NCBI RefSeq assembly: GCF_035917575.1
Contig: NZ_CP109090.1
Location: forward strand, 4,774,001 to 4,838,000
Origin: Streptomyces sp. NBC_01788
GTDB lineage: Bacteria; Actinomycetota; Actinomycetes; Streptomycetales; Streptomycetaceae
Reading direction: 5' to 3'
Length of the DNA stretch: 64,000 bases
The notes beneath the pieces were generated by a model. That model was not told where the DNA came from, did not search any database, and saw only the letters and a list, made by a program, of their open reading frames with translations. Both the position numbers and the translations under genes were made by a program. Shown piece by piece: positions 56,261 through 64,000 of this stretch (positions within the stretch are counted from its first letter, which is position 1; every line of letters begins with the position of its first letter).

Positions 56261-56524
56261 ATGACTGTCCCCACCCCTGACGCCCCCTACGGCTACGACC
56301 CGCAGGGCCGCCCGTACTCCGACAAGTCGAAGATCGTCGCCGGCATCCTCCAGCTGTTCCTCGGAGGCCTGGGCATCGGCCGCTTCTACGTCGGCTCCGT
56401 GGGTGTGGGCATCGCCCAGCTGCTGACCTGCGGCGGTCTGGGCTTCTGGGCCCTGATCGACGCCATCCTCTTCTTCACGAGCAACGACCGCACGGACTCG
56501 CAGGGTCGCGTCCTGCGCGGCTGA
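56261..56524 (+). CDS. TM2 domain protein
   Basis: An 87-residue paralogue of the protein at 55155, without the long proline-rich region. It shares PYGYDPxGRPYSDKSKIVAG and the GIGRFYVGSVGVGIAQLLTC core and ends RVLRG where the first ends RILRG. ATG with CAGGAG 8 bases upstream. The closeness of the two copies and the single gene between them suggest local duplication. Confidence 0.88.
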   Translation: MTVPTPDAPYGYDPQGRPYSDKSKIVAGILQLFLGGLGIGRFYVGSVGVGIAQLLTCGGLGFWALIDAILFFTSNDRTDSQGRVLRG

Positions 56525-56560
56525 CCGTCCGCGCATCCGGCGACGACGCCGGGCACAGCA

Positions 56561-56600
56561 CGCCGAGGGCCCCGTTCCGGACGGAACGGGGCCCTCGGCG
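56561..56600. terminator. Bidirectional terminator between TM2 gene and sdhB
   Basis: A perfect 19-base stem (CGCCGAGGGCCCCGTTCCG and complement) with a two-base GA centre, between convergent genes. Confidence 0.9.
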
Positions 56601-56617
56601 TCGCGTGCGAAGGAAGG

Positions 56618-57379
56618 TCAGAAGCGGCGCGTGATCAGCGCCCGCTTCACCTCCGCGATCGCCTTCGTCACCTCGATGCCACGCGGGCAGGCGTCGGTGC
56701 AGTTGAAGGTGGTGCGGCAGCGCCAGACGCCGTCCTTGTCGTTGAGGATCTCCAGGCGCTGCTCACCGGCCTCGTCACGGCTGTCGAAGATGAACCGGTG
56801 GGCGTTGACGATGGCCGCCGGGCCGAAGTACTGGCCGTCGTTCCAGAAGACCGGGCAGGACGAGGTGCAGGCCGCGCACAGGATGCACTTCGTCGTGTCG
56901 TCGAAGCGGGCCCGGTCCTCCGCGGACTGCAGGCGCTCCCGCGTCGGCTCGTTGGTCTCCTTGGTGACCAGGAACGGCATGACGTCCCGGTACGCCTGGA
57001 AGAACGGCTCCATGTCCACGACCAGGTCCTTCAGGACCGTGAGGCCCTTGATGGGCTCGACCGTGATCGGCTTCTCGGGGTTGATGTCCTTGATCAGCGT
57101 CTTGCAGGCCAGACGGTTCTTGCCGTTGATCCGCATGGCGTCCGAGCCGCAGATGCCGTGCGCGCAGGACCGACGGAAGGTCAGCGTGCCGTCGAGTTCC
57201 CACTTGATCTTGTGCAGACCGTCGAGGACGCGCTCCTTGGGGTCGATCTCCAGCTGGAAGTCTTCCCAGGTCGCCTCGGCCGAGACCTCCGGGTTGAACC
57301 GGCGGACGCGGAAAGTGACGGTGATGTAGGGGGAGGCGGCGGACTCCGCCTCCACCTTGTCCAGAACGGGGGTTGCCAT
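56618..57379 (-). CDS. sdhB: Succinate dehydrogenase iron-sulfur subunit
   Basis: A 253-residue subunit of complex II. The [2Fe-2S] ligands are in SCAHGICGSDAM and the following LACKT; the [4Fe-4S] and [3Fe-4S] clusters are in CILCAACTSSCPV (about 166-178) and CRTTFNCTDACPRG. It passes electrons from SdhA's FAD to quinone. The ATG shares one base with the sdhA stop (TGATG), so translation is coupled. Last gene of sdhCDAB. Confidence 0.96.
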   Translation of the reverse strand: MATPVLDKVEAESAASPYITVTFRVRRFNPEVSAEATWEDFQLEIDPKERVLDGLHKIKWELDGTLTFRRSCAHGICGSDAMRINGKNRLACKTLIKDINPEKPITVEPIKGLTVLKDLVVDMEPFFQAYRDVMPFLVTKETNEPTRERLQSAEDRARFDDTTKCILCAACTSSCPVFWNDGQYFGPAAIVNAHRFIFDSRDEAGEQRLEILNDKDGVWRCRTTFNCTDACPRGIEVTKAIAEVKRALITRRF

Positions 57380-59133
57380 CAGTACTTACGCTCCATCGGC
57401 TGGTAGCGGGTCTGGACGACCGGCTTGTAGTCGAGACGGACGGTTTCGGACCCGTCGGCGCCGACCTCGCGGTACGCCATGGTGTGGCGCATGAAGTTGA
57501 CGTCGTCGCGGTTGGGGTAGTCCTCGCGGTAGTGACCACCGCGGGACTCCTTGCGGGCCAGGGCGGAGACCGCCATGACCTCGGCCAGGTCCAGCAGGTT
57601 GCCCAGCTCGACGGCCTCCAGGAGGTCCGTGTTGAACCGCTTGCCCTTGTCCTGGATCGCCACGTTCCTGTAGCGCTCCCGGAGCTCGGCGATCTTCTCG
57701 ACCGCCGTCTTGATCGTCTGCTCGGTGCGGAACACCATGACGTTGGCGTCCATGGTCTCCTGCAGCTCCCGGCGGATGTTCGCCACCCGCTCGGTGCCGG
57801 TGGAGGTCCGCAGCCGCTCGATCTGCTCGACCACGAGGGACTCGGGGTCCTCCGGCAGCTCCACGAAGTCGGCCTTCTCGGCGTACTCCGCGGCGGCGAT
57901 GCCGGCCCGCTTGCCGAACACGTTGATGTCCAGCAGCGAGTTGGTGCCCAGGCGGTTGGCGCCGTGCACGGACACGCAGGCGACCTCGCCGGCCGCGTAC
58001 AGGCCCGGCACGACCGTGCTGTTGTCCGAGAGCACCTCGCCCTGGACGTTGGTCGGGATGCCGCCCATGGCGTAGTGCGCGGTCGGCTGGATCGGGATCG
58101 GGTCGGTGTACGGCTCGATGCCCAGGTAGGTCCGCGCGAACTCGGTGATGTCCGGCAGCTTGGCGTCGAGCTGCTCCGGCGGCAGGTGGGTCAGGTCCAG
58201 GTAGACGTGGTCGCCCTCGGGACCGCAGCCGCGGCCCTCGCGGATCTCCGTGTAGATGGAGCGGGAGACGACGTCGCGGGAGGCGAGGTCCTTCATGACC
58301 GGCGCGTACTTCTCCATGAAGCGCTCGCCGTCCTTGTTGCGCAGGATGCCGCCCTCACCGCGGGCGCCCTCCGTGAGCAGGATGCCCATGCGCCAGATGC
58401 CGGTCGGGTGGAACTGGAAGAACTCCATGTCCTCCAGCGGCAGCCCGCGCCGGTAGACGGCGGCCTGGCCGTCGCCGGTCAGGGTGTGCGCGTTCGACGT
58501 CACCTTGAAGAACTTGCCGGTGCCGCCGGAGGCGTAGATCACGGACTTCGCCTGGAAGACGTGGATCTCGCCGGTCGCCAGCTCGTAGGCCACCACGCCG
58601 GCCGACTTCTTGACGCCGTCGACCTCGGTGAGCAGCTGGTCCAGGACGTAGAACTCGTTGAAGAACTCCACGCCCTCCTTGACGCAGTTCTGGTACAGCG
58701 TCTGGAGGATCATGTGGCCGGTGCGGTCGGCCGCGTAGCAGGAGCGGCGGACCGGGGCCTCGCCGTGGTTGCGGGAGTGCCCGCCGAAGCGCCGCTGGTC
58801 GATCGTCCCGTTGGGCGTCCGGTTGAACGGCAGGCCCATCTTCTCCAGGTCGAGGACGGAGTCGATGGCCTCCTTCGCCAGGATCTCGGCGGCGTCCTGG
58901 TCGACCAGGTAGTCACCGCCCTTGACCGTGTCGAAGGTGTGCCACTCCCAGTTGTCCTCCTCCACGTTCGCCAGCGCGGCGGCCATGCCGCCCTGCGCGG
59001 CGCCCGTGTGGGAGCGGGTCGGGTAGAGCTTGGTCAGGACCGCGGTGCGGCTGCGCTTGGTCGCCTCGATGGCGGCCCGCATACCGGCGCCACCGGCGCC
59101 GACGATGACGGTGTCGTACTTGTGGATCTTCAT
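57379..59133 (-). CDS. sdhA: Succinate dehydrogenase flavoprotein subunit
   Basis: A 584-residue flavoprotein. The FAD-binding loop is [16 protein letters not shown] (residues 9-24) and the covalent-FAD His is in [10 protein letters not shown] (about 40-49). [14 protein letters not shown] and PTAHYAMGG carry the active-site residues for succinate. Length is standard. It works with SdhB on the cytoplasmic side of the membrane. ATG at 59133; sdhD ends 25 bases upstream. Confidence 0.97.
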   Translation of the reverse strand: MKIHKYDTVIVGAGGAGMRAAIEATKRSRTAVLTKLYPTRSHTGAAQGGMAAALANVEEDNWEWHTFDTVKGGDYLVDQDAAEILAKEAIDSVLDLEKMGLPFNRTPNGTIDQRRFGGHSRNHGEAPVRRSCYAADRTGHMILQTLYQNCVKEGVEFFNEFYVLDQLLTEVDGVKKSAGVVAYELATGEIHVFQAKSVIYASGGTGKFFKVTSNAHTLTGDGQAAVYRRGLPLEDMEFFQFHPTGIWRMGILLTEGARGEGGILRNKDGERFMEKYAPVMKDLASRDVVSRSIYTEIREGRGCGPEGDHVYLDLTHLPPEQLDAKLPDITEFARTYLGIEPYTDPIPIQPTAHYAMGGIPTNVQGEVLSDNSTVVPGLYAAGEVACVSVHGANRLGTNSLLDINVFGKRAGIAAAEYAEKADFVELPEDPESLVVEQIERLRTSTGTERVANIRRELQETMDANVMVFRTEQTIKTAVEKIAELRERYRNVAIQDKGKRFNTDLLEAVELGNLLDLAEVMAVSALARKESRGGHYREDYPNRDDVNFMRHTMAYREVGADGSETVRLDYKPVVQTRYQPMERKY

Positions 59134-59158
59134 CAGGAAAATACCTCGGTCCCGGGGC

Positions 59159-59638
59159 CTAGCGGATGTTCGGGTCGAAGGTGAAGATCACCAGCGTGCC
59201 CAGCAGGATGGTCCACACCGTGGCGGTGTACAGCAGACCCTTCAGCCACAGGCGCGTGTTCGCGCGCTCCGCGTAGTCGTTGATGACCGTGCGCAGGCCG
59301 TTGCAGCCGTGCAGCATCGCCAGCCACAGCATGAGCAGGTCCCAGACCTGCCACCAGGGGGAGGCCCAGCGGCCCGCCACGAAGGCGAAGCCGATCTTGG
59401 AGACGCCGCCGTCCAGGACGAGCTGGATCAGCAGGTGGCCGATGACGAGGACGACCAGGACGATGCCGGACAGCCGCATGAACAGCCAGCCGTACATCTC
59501 GAAGTTGCCGCGGGTCGACTTCGGGGTCTTCCGGGTGCGCTGACGCGGGGCCTCGATGAGGGGGGCGGGGTTGTCCACGCCGTAGACGGAGCCGCCCTCG
59601 ACCGGGCCGATGCCGGAAGCGGTGGTTTCAGTGGACAT
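59159..59638 (-). CDS. sdhD: Succinate dehydrogenase hydrophobic membrane anchor subunit
   Basis: A 159-residue anchor with three membrane segments: [20 protein letters not shown] (about 50-69), [20 protein letters not shown] (about 98-117) and [20 protein letters not shown] (about 136-155). The conserved HGCNGLR turn and the His in the first segment suit heme b and quinone binding. Residues 1-45 are a hydrophilic lead. ATG at 59638, just after the sdhC stop. Confidence 0.93.
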   Translation of the reverse strand: MSTETTASGIGPVEGGSVYGVDNPAPLIEAPRQRTRKTPKSTRGNFEMYGWLFMRLSGIVLVVLVIGHLLIQLVLDGGVSKIGFAFVAGRWASPWWQVWDLLMLWLAMLHGCNGLRTVINDYAERANTRLWLKGLLYTATVWTILLGTLVIFTFDPNIR

Positions 59639-59643
59639 GTGCG

Positions 59644-60024
59644 TCAGCTCCCGAATACTGCACGAGCGGCGTGGCCGAGGACGGGGTAGATCGCCCCGAT
59701 CATGAGCAGGACCCAGACGCCGACCACGGTCCACAGCATCTGCTTCTGGTACCGGGCGCCCTTGGCCCAGAAGTCGACGGCGATGACACGCAGGCCGTTG
59801 AGAGCGTGGAAGAGGATGGCGGCGACCAGCCCGTATTCGAGCAGGGCGACGATCGGCGTCTTGTAGGTGGCCACGACCTTGTCGTAGGCCTCGGGAGACA
59901 CACGCACGAGTGCGGTGTCCAGCACATGGACGAACAGGAAGAAGAAGATGAGGACGCCGGTGACTCGGTGAGCCACCCAGGACCACATTCCTTCCCGGCC
60001 GCGGTACAGCGTTCCAGCCGGCAC
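59644..60024 (-). CDS. sdhC: Succinate dehydrogenase cytochrome b556 subunit
   Basis: A 126-residue first gene of sdhCDAB with three membrane segments (HRVTGVLIFFFLFVHVLDTA, IVALLEYGLVAAILFHALNG, MLWTVVGVWVLLMIGAIYPV). HRVTG is the SdhC signature and FHALNGLR holds a heme-ligand His candidate. GTG start with GGAGGG 8 bases upstream. Confidence 0.94.
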   Translation of the reverse strand: MPAGTLYRGREGMWSWVAHRVTGVLIFFFLFVHVLDTALVRVSPEAYDKVVATYKTPIVALLEYGLVAAILFHALNGLRVIAVDFWAKGARYQKQMLWTVVGVWVLLMIGAIYPVLGHAARAVFGS

Positions 60025-60111
60025 GGAAGAACCCTCCGGGAGCGGGGATTAGGGCCGCGCCGGCTTCACTGTCGGTCGGGCCCGGCCGGGTACGGTCCAC
60101 CGGCCCCCAGT

Positions 60112-60117
60112 ATCGTA
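60112..60117 (-). promoter_or_regulatory. Candidate -10 box of the sdh operon
   Basis: Reading leftward, TACGAT lies about 88 bases before the sdhC GTG. No convincing -35 box is paired with it, so this is tentative. Confidence 0.3.
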
Positions 60118-60172
60118 CCGAGGCGCTGACGGGGGCCTTACGGGGGGTCCGCCCGTGTGATCGAACTCGCTC

Positions 60173-60762
60173 TCAAAGGTGCACGGACGGCTCAGTGGCG
60201 GCGCCCAGCAGGCCCCGCAGCCGCCCGTGCGCGAGCCCCCGCAGCTCCTCGCGGGCGACGACGCGCTCGTCCTCCGGATCGTTGGTCAGCCGTGACCGGA
60301 TCGCCGGCAGGACCCGGTCCAGGGCCTCGTCCGGGGCGATGCCGTCCAGGCAGATGACGAAGGTGTGGCCGAATCTCGCCTCATAGGCGGCGTAGGCGGC
60401 GCTCAGGGCCGTGGAGGCGGCCGCGTACGTGTGGGCGGGCAGCTTGGGCAGGGGTTCTTCCGCCAGCGCCCCGGCCAGCTCCTCGGGGCCCAGGTCGTAC
60501 GTCGCCTCGTCCGCCGCGGCCAGCAGGGACGGCAGGTCCGGATACGGGCGGTGGACGGCGACGCGGTGGGCCCAGCGGGGGCTGTGCAGGCAGGTCAGGA
60601 GGGTCCTGTGGGCCTCGGCGGCGGGGGCGGTGTTGAAGCGCTCCAGGGTCTGCGCGGGCAGCGTGGGTCCTAGGTCTGCTTGGGAGGTCGGCAGGGTGTC
60701 GGCGGAGACGCCGGCGGGGGAAATCCGTGAGAGATGTGCCGTACGTTATCGGGTGTGCTCAT
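60173..60762 (-). pseudogene. Frameshifted OHCU decarboxylase-like gene
   Basis: The minus strand from about 60740 to 60173 encodes a protein of the 2-oxo-4-hydroxy-4-carboxy-5-ureidoimidazoline decarboxylase family (ureide pathway): LPAQTLERFNTAPAAEAHRT, then CLHSPRWAHRVAVHRPYPDL and FGHTFVICLDGI. No ATG, GTG or TTG exists in this frame after an upstream TAA. The only good start, ATG at 60762 (MSTPDNVRHIS), is in another frame that stops at 60670. The 590-base span is one short of a multiple of three, as expected from a single-base deletion near 60725-60735. A CTG start is the alternative. Confidence 0.65.
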
Positions 60763-60858
60763 GACGTGTTCGACGGGTGACTGAATTTCACTCGGACGGG
60801 AGAGTTTGAGAACGTGCGGTGGACACGTGCGGTGGTCATGGGCCGTTAGGTTGGCCGC

Positions 60859-62478
60859 GTGAGCAAGCACAGGCGCCGGGCTCCGGCACGCAAGCCGCGA
60901 CGCACACGGGCCGCCGTCGTGGGCACATTGGTCACCGTTGTCGTACTGGGCGTGGGAGTGGCCGCGTGGTCCTTCGGGGGCGACGGCTCCCCGTCGGACG
61001 GCTCGGACGCGTCCTCCGGTCCGGCGACTCCCGGCCCCACCCGCAGCTACCCGCTGTCGCAGGCGCCGCGGACCATCCCCGCCGTGCGCTCCCACACCGC
61101 GGCCCACGGCCCCGGCTGGCGCCCGGAGTCCGGATCCCGGGTCGTGGTGAGCGACGAGTCCCTCGCCGACGAGGGCAAGCTGATCGCGGGCGAACTCGGT
61201 CTGGCCTACGCCGGCCGGCGCGACGACGACCGCCCGGGGGACCTGCGGCTGGCGCTGGGCAAGGGCGGCACGGGCGGCAATCCCGAGTCGTACACCATGG
61301 CCGTGCGCGACGGCCGCGTGCTCATCAGCGGACCGGCCGACGCGGGGGTCTTCTACGGCACCCGCACCCTGAAGCAGGAGGTGCACGGCGGCGGCACGGC
61401 CCCCGAGGGGGTCGTGGAGGACGGGCCGGCCAAGCCGCGGCGCGGTTTCATGCTGGACATCGCCCGCAAGCCGTTCACGGCCGCCTGGCTGGAGGACCGC
61501 ATACGGGAGCTCGGCGACCTGAAGTTCAACGAGCTCGGCCTGCACTTCTCCGACGACCAGGGCTTCCGCATCGAGTCCGGCACGCACCCGGAGATCGTCT
61601 CCTCGGACCACCTGACCAAGGCCCAGGTCAAGCGGATGGTCGACCTGGCCGCGAGCCGGCACATCACCGTCGTCCCCGAGATCGACTCGCCCGGCCACCT
61701 CAGCGCGGTGATCGCCGCCCACCCCGACACGCAGCTGCGCAACGGACAGGGCGTGGCGACGCGCGGCGCCATCGACATCTCCGAGCCCCGGTCGGCCGCG
61801 ATCGTCGACGACCTGCTCGACGAGTACGCGGGCCTCTTCCCCGGCGGCTTCTGGCACCTCGGCGGCGACGAGTACCAGGCGCTGACCGCGCGCGACCCCC
61901 AGGCGGCCTACCCGCAGCTGGCCGCCGCCGCGCGCAAGGCCCACGGCTCCGGCGGCAACGTGGCCGACCTGACGACGGGCTGGCTTAACGACCGCGCCGC
62001 CGCCGTCCGCGAACACGACCGCACGCCGCGCGCCTGGAACGACGGCTTCTTCCGCAGCTCGTCGGTGGCGCCCGCCCGCGACATCGAGGTCGCCTACTGG
62101 ACGGGCAAGGAGTACGGCGCCCGCCGGCCGGCCGAGTACCTCGACGCCGGACGCAAGGTCCTCAACTACAACGACGAGTTCCTCTACTACGTCCTCGGCG
62201 AGCCGCAGACCTTCGTCTACCCGGACGGCCGGCGGATCTACGAGCAGTGGAACCCGCGCGTGCTGCGCGGCACCGAGGCGGTGCCCGCCCGGTACGACGC
62301 GCAGATACTCGGCGGCTCGTTCGCCGTGTGGTGCGACCTGGCGAACTCCCAGACCCAGGACCAGGTGGCGGCCGGTATCCGGATGCCGCTGCGGGCGACC
62401 GTCCAGAAGCTGTGGGACGCGCGGAAACCGGAGATGTCCTGGACGGAGTTCAAGGAGCTTGCCGGAAAGCTGGGTTGA
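60859..62478 (+). CDS. Beta-N-acetylhexosaminidase, GH20
   Basis: A 539-residue glycosidase. An N-terminal basic segment and membrane anchor (AAVVGTLVTVVVLGVGVAAW, about 18-37) are followed by a Ser/Pro linker, a GH20b-like domain and the catalytic barrel. The barrel holds HFSDDQGFRIES, the PEIDSPGH block and the catalytic Asp-Glu pair in HLGGDEYQA (about 333-341). It should release terminal GlcNAc/GalNAc at the cell surface, for chitin or wall recycling. The GTG at 60859 lies 6 bases after TAGGTT, suggesting a leaderless start. Confidence 0.93.
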   Translation: MSKHRRRAPARKPRRTRAAVVGTLVTVVVLGVGVAAWSFGGDGSPSDGSDASSGPATPGPTRSYPLSQAPRTIPAVRSHTAAHGPGWRPESGSRVVVSDESLADEGKLIAGELGLAYAGRRDDDRPGDLRLALGKGGTGGNPESYTMAVRDGRVLISGPADAGVFYGTRTLKQEVHGGGTAPEGVVEDGPAKPRRGFMLDIARKPFTAAWLEDRIRELGDLKFNELGLHFSDDQGFRIESGTHPEIVSSDHLTKAQVKRMVDLAASRHITVVPEIDSPGHLSAVIAAHPDTQLRNGQGVATRGAIDISEPRSAAIVDDLLDEYAGLFPGGFWHLGGDEYQALTARDPQAAYPQLAAAARKAHGSGGNVADLTTGWLNDRAAAVREHDRTPRAWNDGFFRSSSVAPARDIEVAYWTGKEYGARRPAEYLDAGRKVLNYNDEFLYYVLGEPQTFVYPDGRRIYEQWNPRVLRGTEAVPARYDAQILGGSFAVWCDLANSQTQDQVAAGIRMPLRATVQKLWDARKPEMSWTEFKELAGKLG

Positions 62479-62688
62479 TGCCGGGTCAGGGAAAACGCCG
62501 GCCCCGTGCCGACCGCGGCCCGGTCCCGTCTCCCGCGCGCCGGCCTTCCGTCTCGCGCATTGGCCGAAACCTTTCTTATGCCAACTCGCTCGACTCCGTG
62601 TGCGACCCGTGTGACACTACCGGCCGATCGCACGCAGTACGGGCAAGTGCGGGCTCCGTGGACGTCGGCGCCCCTTGAGGAGGCGTGG

Positions 62689-63291
62689 ATGACTCTGGTG
62701 GAACTGCTCGCGCAGGCCGACGAGCGCGGGCTGGCAGCCGGCGGGCTGGCTTGTTTGGACCGGTGCGTGCCCCTGCTCGGCGGCGACGACGAGGTCCTGC
62801 GGCCGCTGTGGGGGAGTCTCGCCGAGGACGGCGACCACTCCTCGGACGGCGACTGGGCCGAGCGGCTCGAGAAGGCGCGCGGCGCGCTGGAGGCGATGGG
62901 CGACGAGGACGACGAGGCCGTCCTGCTGGCCCGTGGGATGCTGTCCGCCGCGCCGGCCGCCCGGTCCGCCGCCGAGGTGCGGCAGTGGGCGGACGCCTGC
63001 TCGGTCGCCTCGCTCCGGATCCACCAGCTCCTCGACCCGGCCGAGGACGGCGCCCCCGCCGACACCCTCCCCGGGGCGCTCGACTCCGTGCGCGCCGGGG
63101 GAAGCCCCGCCCCGGGTCCCGCCGAGGGCATGTCGCCGCTGGTCGCCGGCGAACTGCGGCGCCAGATCACCGTCCTGGAACTGGTCGCCGGGCACGGACG
63201 TGCCGGACTCCGCCAGGCCCTGGAGGTCTCCACGGAGGGGCGCCGCGTCCTGCGGGCGGTGGTGTCCCGCCGGGCCCGCGGCCGGGTGTGA
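62689..63291 (+). CDS. Conserved hypothetical protein
   Basis: A 200-residue acidic, Ala/Leu-rich, mostly helical protein (MTLVELLAQADERGLAAGGL at the start, VAGELRRQITVLELVAGHGR near 160). No membrane segment, signal peptide or known motif. The ATG at 62689 has GAGGAGGCG upstream and fixes the start. Function unknown. Confidence 0.75.
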   Translation: MTLVELLAQADERGLAAGGLACLDRCVPLLGGDDEVLRPLWGSLAEDGDHSSDGDWAERLEKARGALEAMGDEDDEAVLLARGMLSAAPAARSAAEVRQWADACSVASLRIHQLLDPAEDGAPADTLPGALDSVRAGGSPAPGPAEGMSPLVAGELRRQITVLELVAGHGRAGLRQALEVSTEGRRVLRAVVSRRARGRV

Positions 63292-63456
63292 GCCCACCGC
63301 CCCGGACGGACCGGGCGCGCGGCGGGCATCTGTGAGCGTCCTGCGGGCGCGATGCGGTGGTCCTGCGCCGGTCCTGCGCCGGTTGTGGGGAAGTCCGCGA
63401 TCGCGGGTGACGAACCGCGGGCGGTGCGCGCTCTTCCCTATGTGACAGTCCAGCAT

Positions 63457-63852
63457 GTGACGACTCAGCAGCAGAGCAGGCCGCAGGCCGCCACCAAACC
63501 GGTGCGGTGGGCGGCGGACACCGCGACGGCGATGCGCGAGGGCGCTCGGCTGCGCCTGGACTACTCGGCGCAGAGCCTGTGGCGCGTCGACCGGACCATC
63601 GAGGAGATACGGCGCGAGGGCACGCCGCACGCCGCCGTGCGGAGCGTGCTGCGCGGCTTCGGCGCGTACGCGGGCGAGGTGATCATCCGTCATGGCGGCG
63701 GGGCCGAGTGGTGGGCGAGCGGCGGCGAGCACTGGGTGCGCACCGCGGACGGACGGCTGTGGGACCCCATCGAGGAGGCCGGCCGCTGCTTCACGGGCCA
63801 GGGCTCGCTGCGGCTGCTGTGCCGGGACGCGATGGGTAGCGAGCGGATCTGA
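63457..63852 (+). CDS. Hypothetical protein
   Basis: A 131-residue protein with WRVDRTIEEIRREGTPHAAV in the middle and GYxxA-like GFGAYAGEVIIRHGG then WVRTADGRLWDPIEEAGRCF. This looks like a small globular alpha/beta domain; no family recognised. GTG starts at 63457 or 63442 are both possible; TATGTG at 63440 resembles a -10 element, so the start region is uncertain. Confidence 0.65.
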   Translation: MTTQQQSRPQAATKPVRWAADTATAMREGARLRLDYSAQSLWRVDRTIEEIRREGTPHAAVRSVLRGFGAYAGEVIIRHGGGAEWWASGGEHWVRTADGRLWDPIEEAGRCFTGQGSLRLLCRDAMGSERI

Positions 63853-63907
63853 GTCGTGGCCGGTGGGCCGCTGACGAGCTGTGACACTTCTGTGGGAGCC
63901 GACGCTG

Positions 63908-64000
63908 ATGACCGTGGGGGCGTGGACACGGCCGGTGGGCGGTGCGCACGCCTGGGGACTCGCTACGGACGAGGACGGTTCTTGGGCCACGGAGGGGAAC
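63908..64000 (+). CDS. Possible hypothetical protein, 5' end only
   Basis: An open frame from ATG 63908 (MTVGAWTRPVGGAHAWGLAT) to the window end, 31 codons, with GGGAGC about 9 bases upstream. Too short to identify. Confidence 0.4.
   Translation, partial: MTVGAWTRPVGGAHAWGLATDEDGSWATEGN

Overview
The window is a stretch of very GC-rich actinobacterial chromosome, almost certainly Streptomyces. The support is strong third-position GC, many GTG starts, GGAGG-type ribosome binding sites, long antisense shadow frames, and families typical of that genus (SCO4848 family, DUF3017, DUF5691, DUF6350, XRE-DUF2690). From memory, the gene order (pcrA, M23 peptidase, icmB, sucCD, purNH, folD, mdh, glyA, trpS, SCO4848, sdhCDAB) follows the conserved core of the S. 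coelicolor chromosome around SCO4797-SCO4862. This is mostly vertically inherited core DNA with a few small mobile insertions.

Layout. 0-5 kb: the 3' part of the helicase gene pcrA, a membrane-anchored M23 peptidase, a lipase and the cobalamin-binding subunit IcmB. 5-13.3 kb: a five-gene MoxR/vWA system (DUF5691 and SWIM zinc finger leftward; MoxR-like AAA ATPase, DUF5682 and vWA protein rightward). 13.3-17 kb: a repeat-rich secreted protein and sucCD. 17-25.6 kb: a sigma-like membrane protein, DUF6350, a small membrane protein, purN-purH, a broken secreted-protein gene, an RDD protein and folD. 25.6-30 kb: DUF3017, an IS701-family element nested beside a MITE, an XRE-DUF2690 regulator and a second MITE. 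30-37 kb: mdh, a three-gene membrane/coiled-coil operon, an AhpD-like protein divergent from a MocR regulator, and a DMT-like transporter. 37-46 kb: a ZTP riboswitch and long-form glyA, trpS, a 2'-5' RNA ligase-like protein, a DprE2-like reductase, a YihY protein, a D,D-carboxypeptidase, the SCO4848 protein and a metallophosphoesterase. 46-55 kb: an orphan solute-binding protein, a two-component system divergent from an MMPL transporter, and an operon (membrane protein, DCC protein, tetR) now split by a MITE, with twin palindromic operators upstream. 55-64 kb: TM2/DUF2752/TM2 genes, sdhCDAB, a frameshifted OHCU decarboxylase gene, a GH20 hexosaminidase and hypothetical proteins.

Central metabolism dominates. 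Succinyl-CoA synthetase, malate dehydrogenase and succinate dehydrogenase supply three TCA steps. PurN, PurH, FolD and GlyA form the one-carbon/purine axis; the ZTP riboswitch on glyA links them, since ZTP accumulates when 10-formyl-THF limits the PurH reaction.

The most notable observations are these. (1) Four mobile insertions lie at CTAG sites that coincide with the Gly-TAG stop codon of a host gene, leaving the coding sequences intact. (2) The MITEs share an internal core but have two unrelated kinds of ends. (3) The IS701 transposase has a CCCAAAA slippery heptamer and a -1-frame C-terminal extension whose stop lies inside the terminal repeat. (4) Two adjacent proteins share a GSTFA[IV]GSHA[ST]A motif that could mediate co-assembly. 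(5) The MoxR/vWA system resembles E. coli yehLMPQ.
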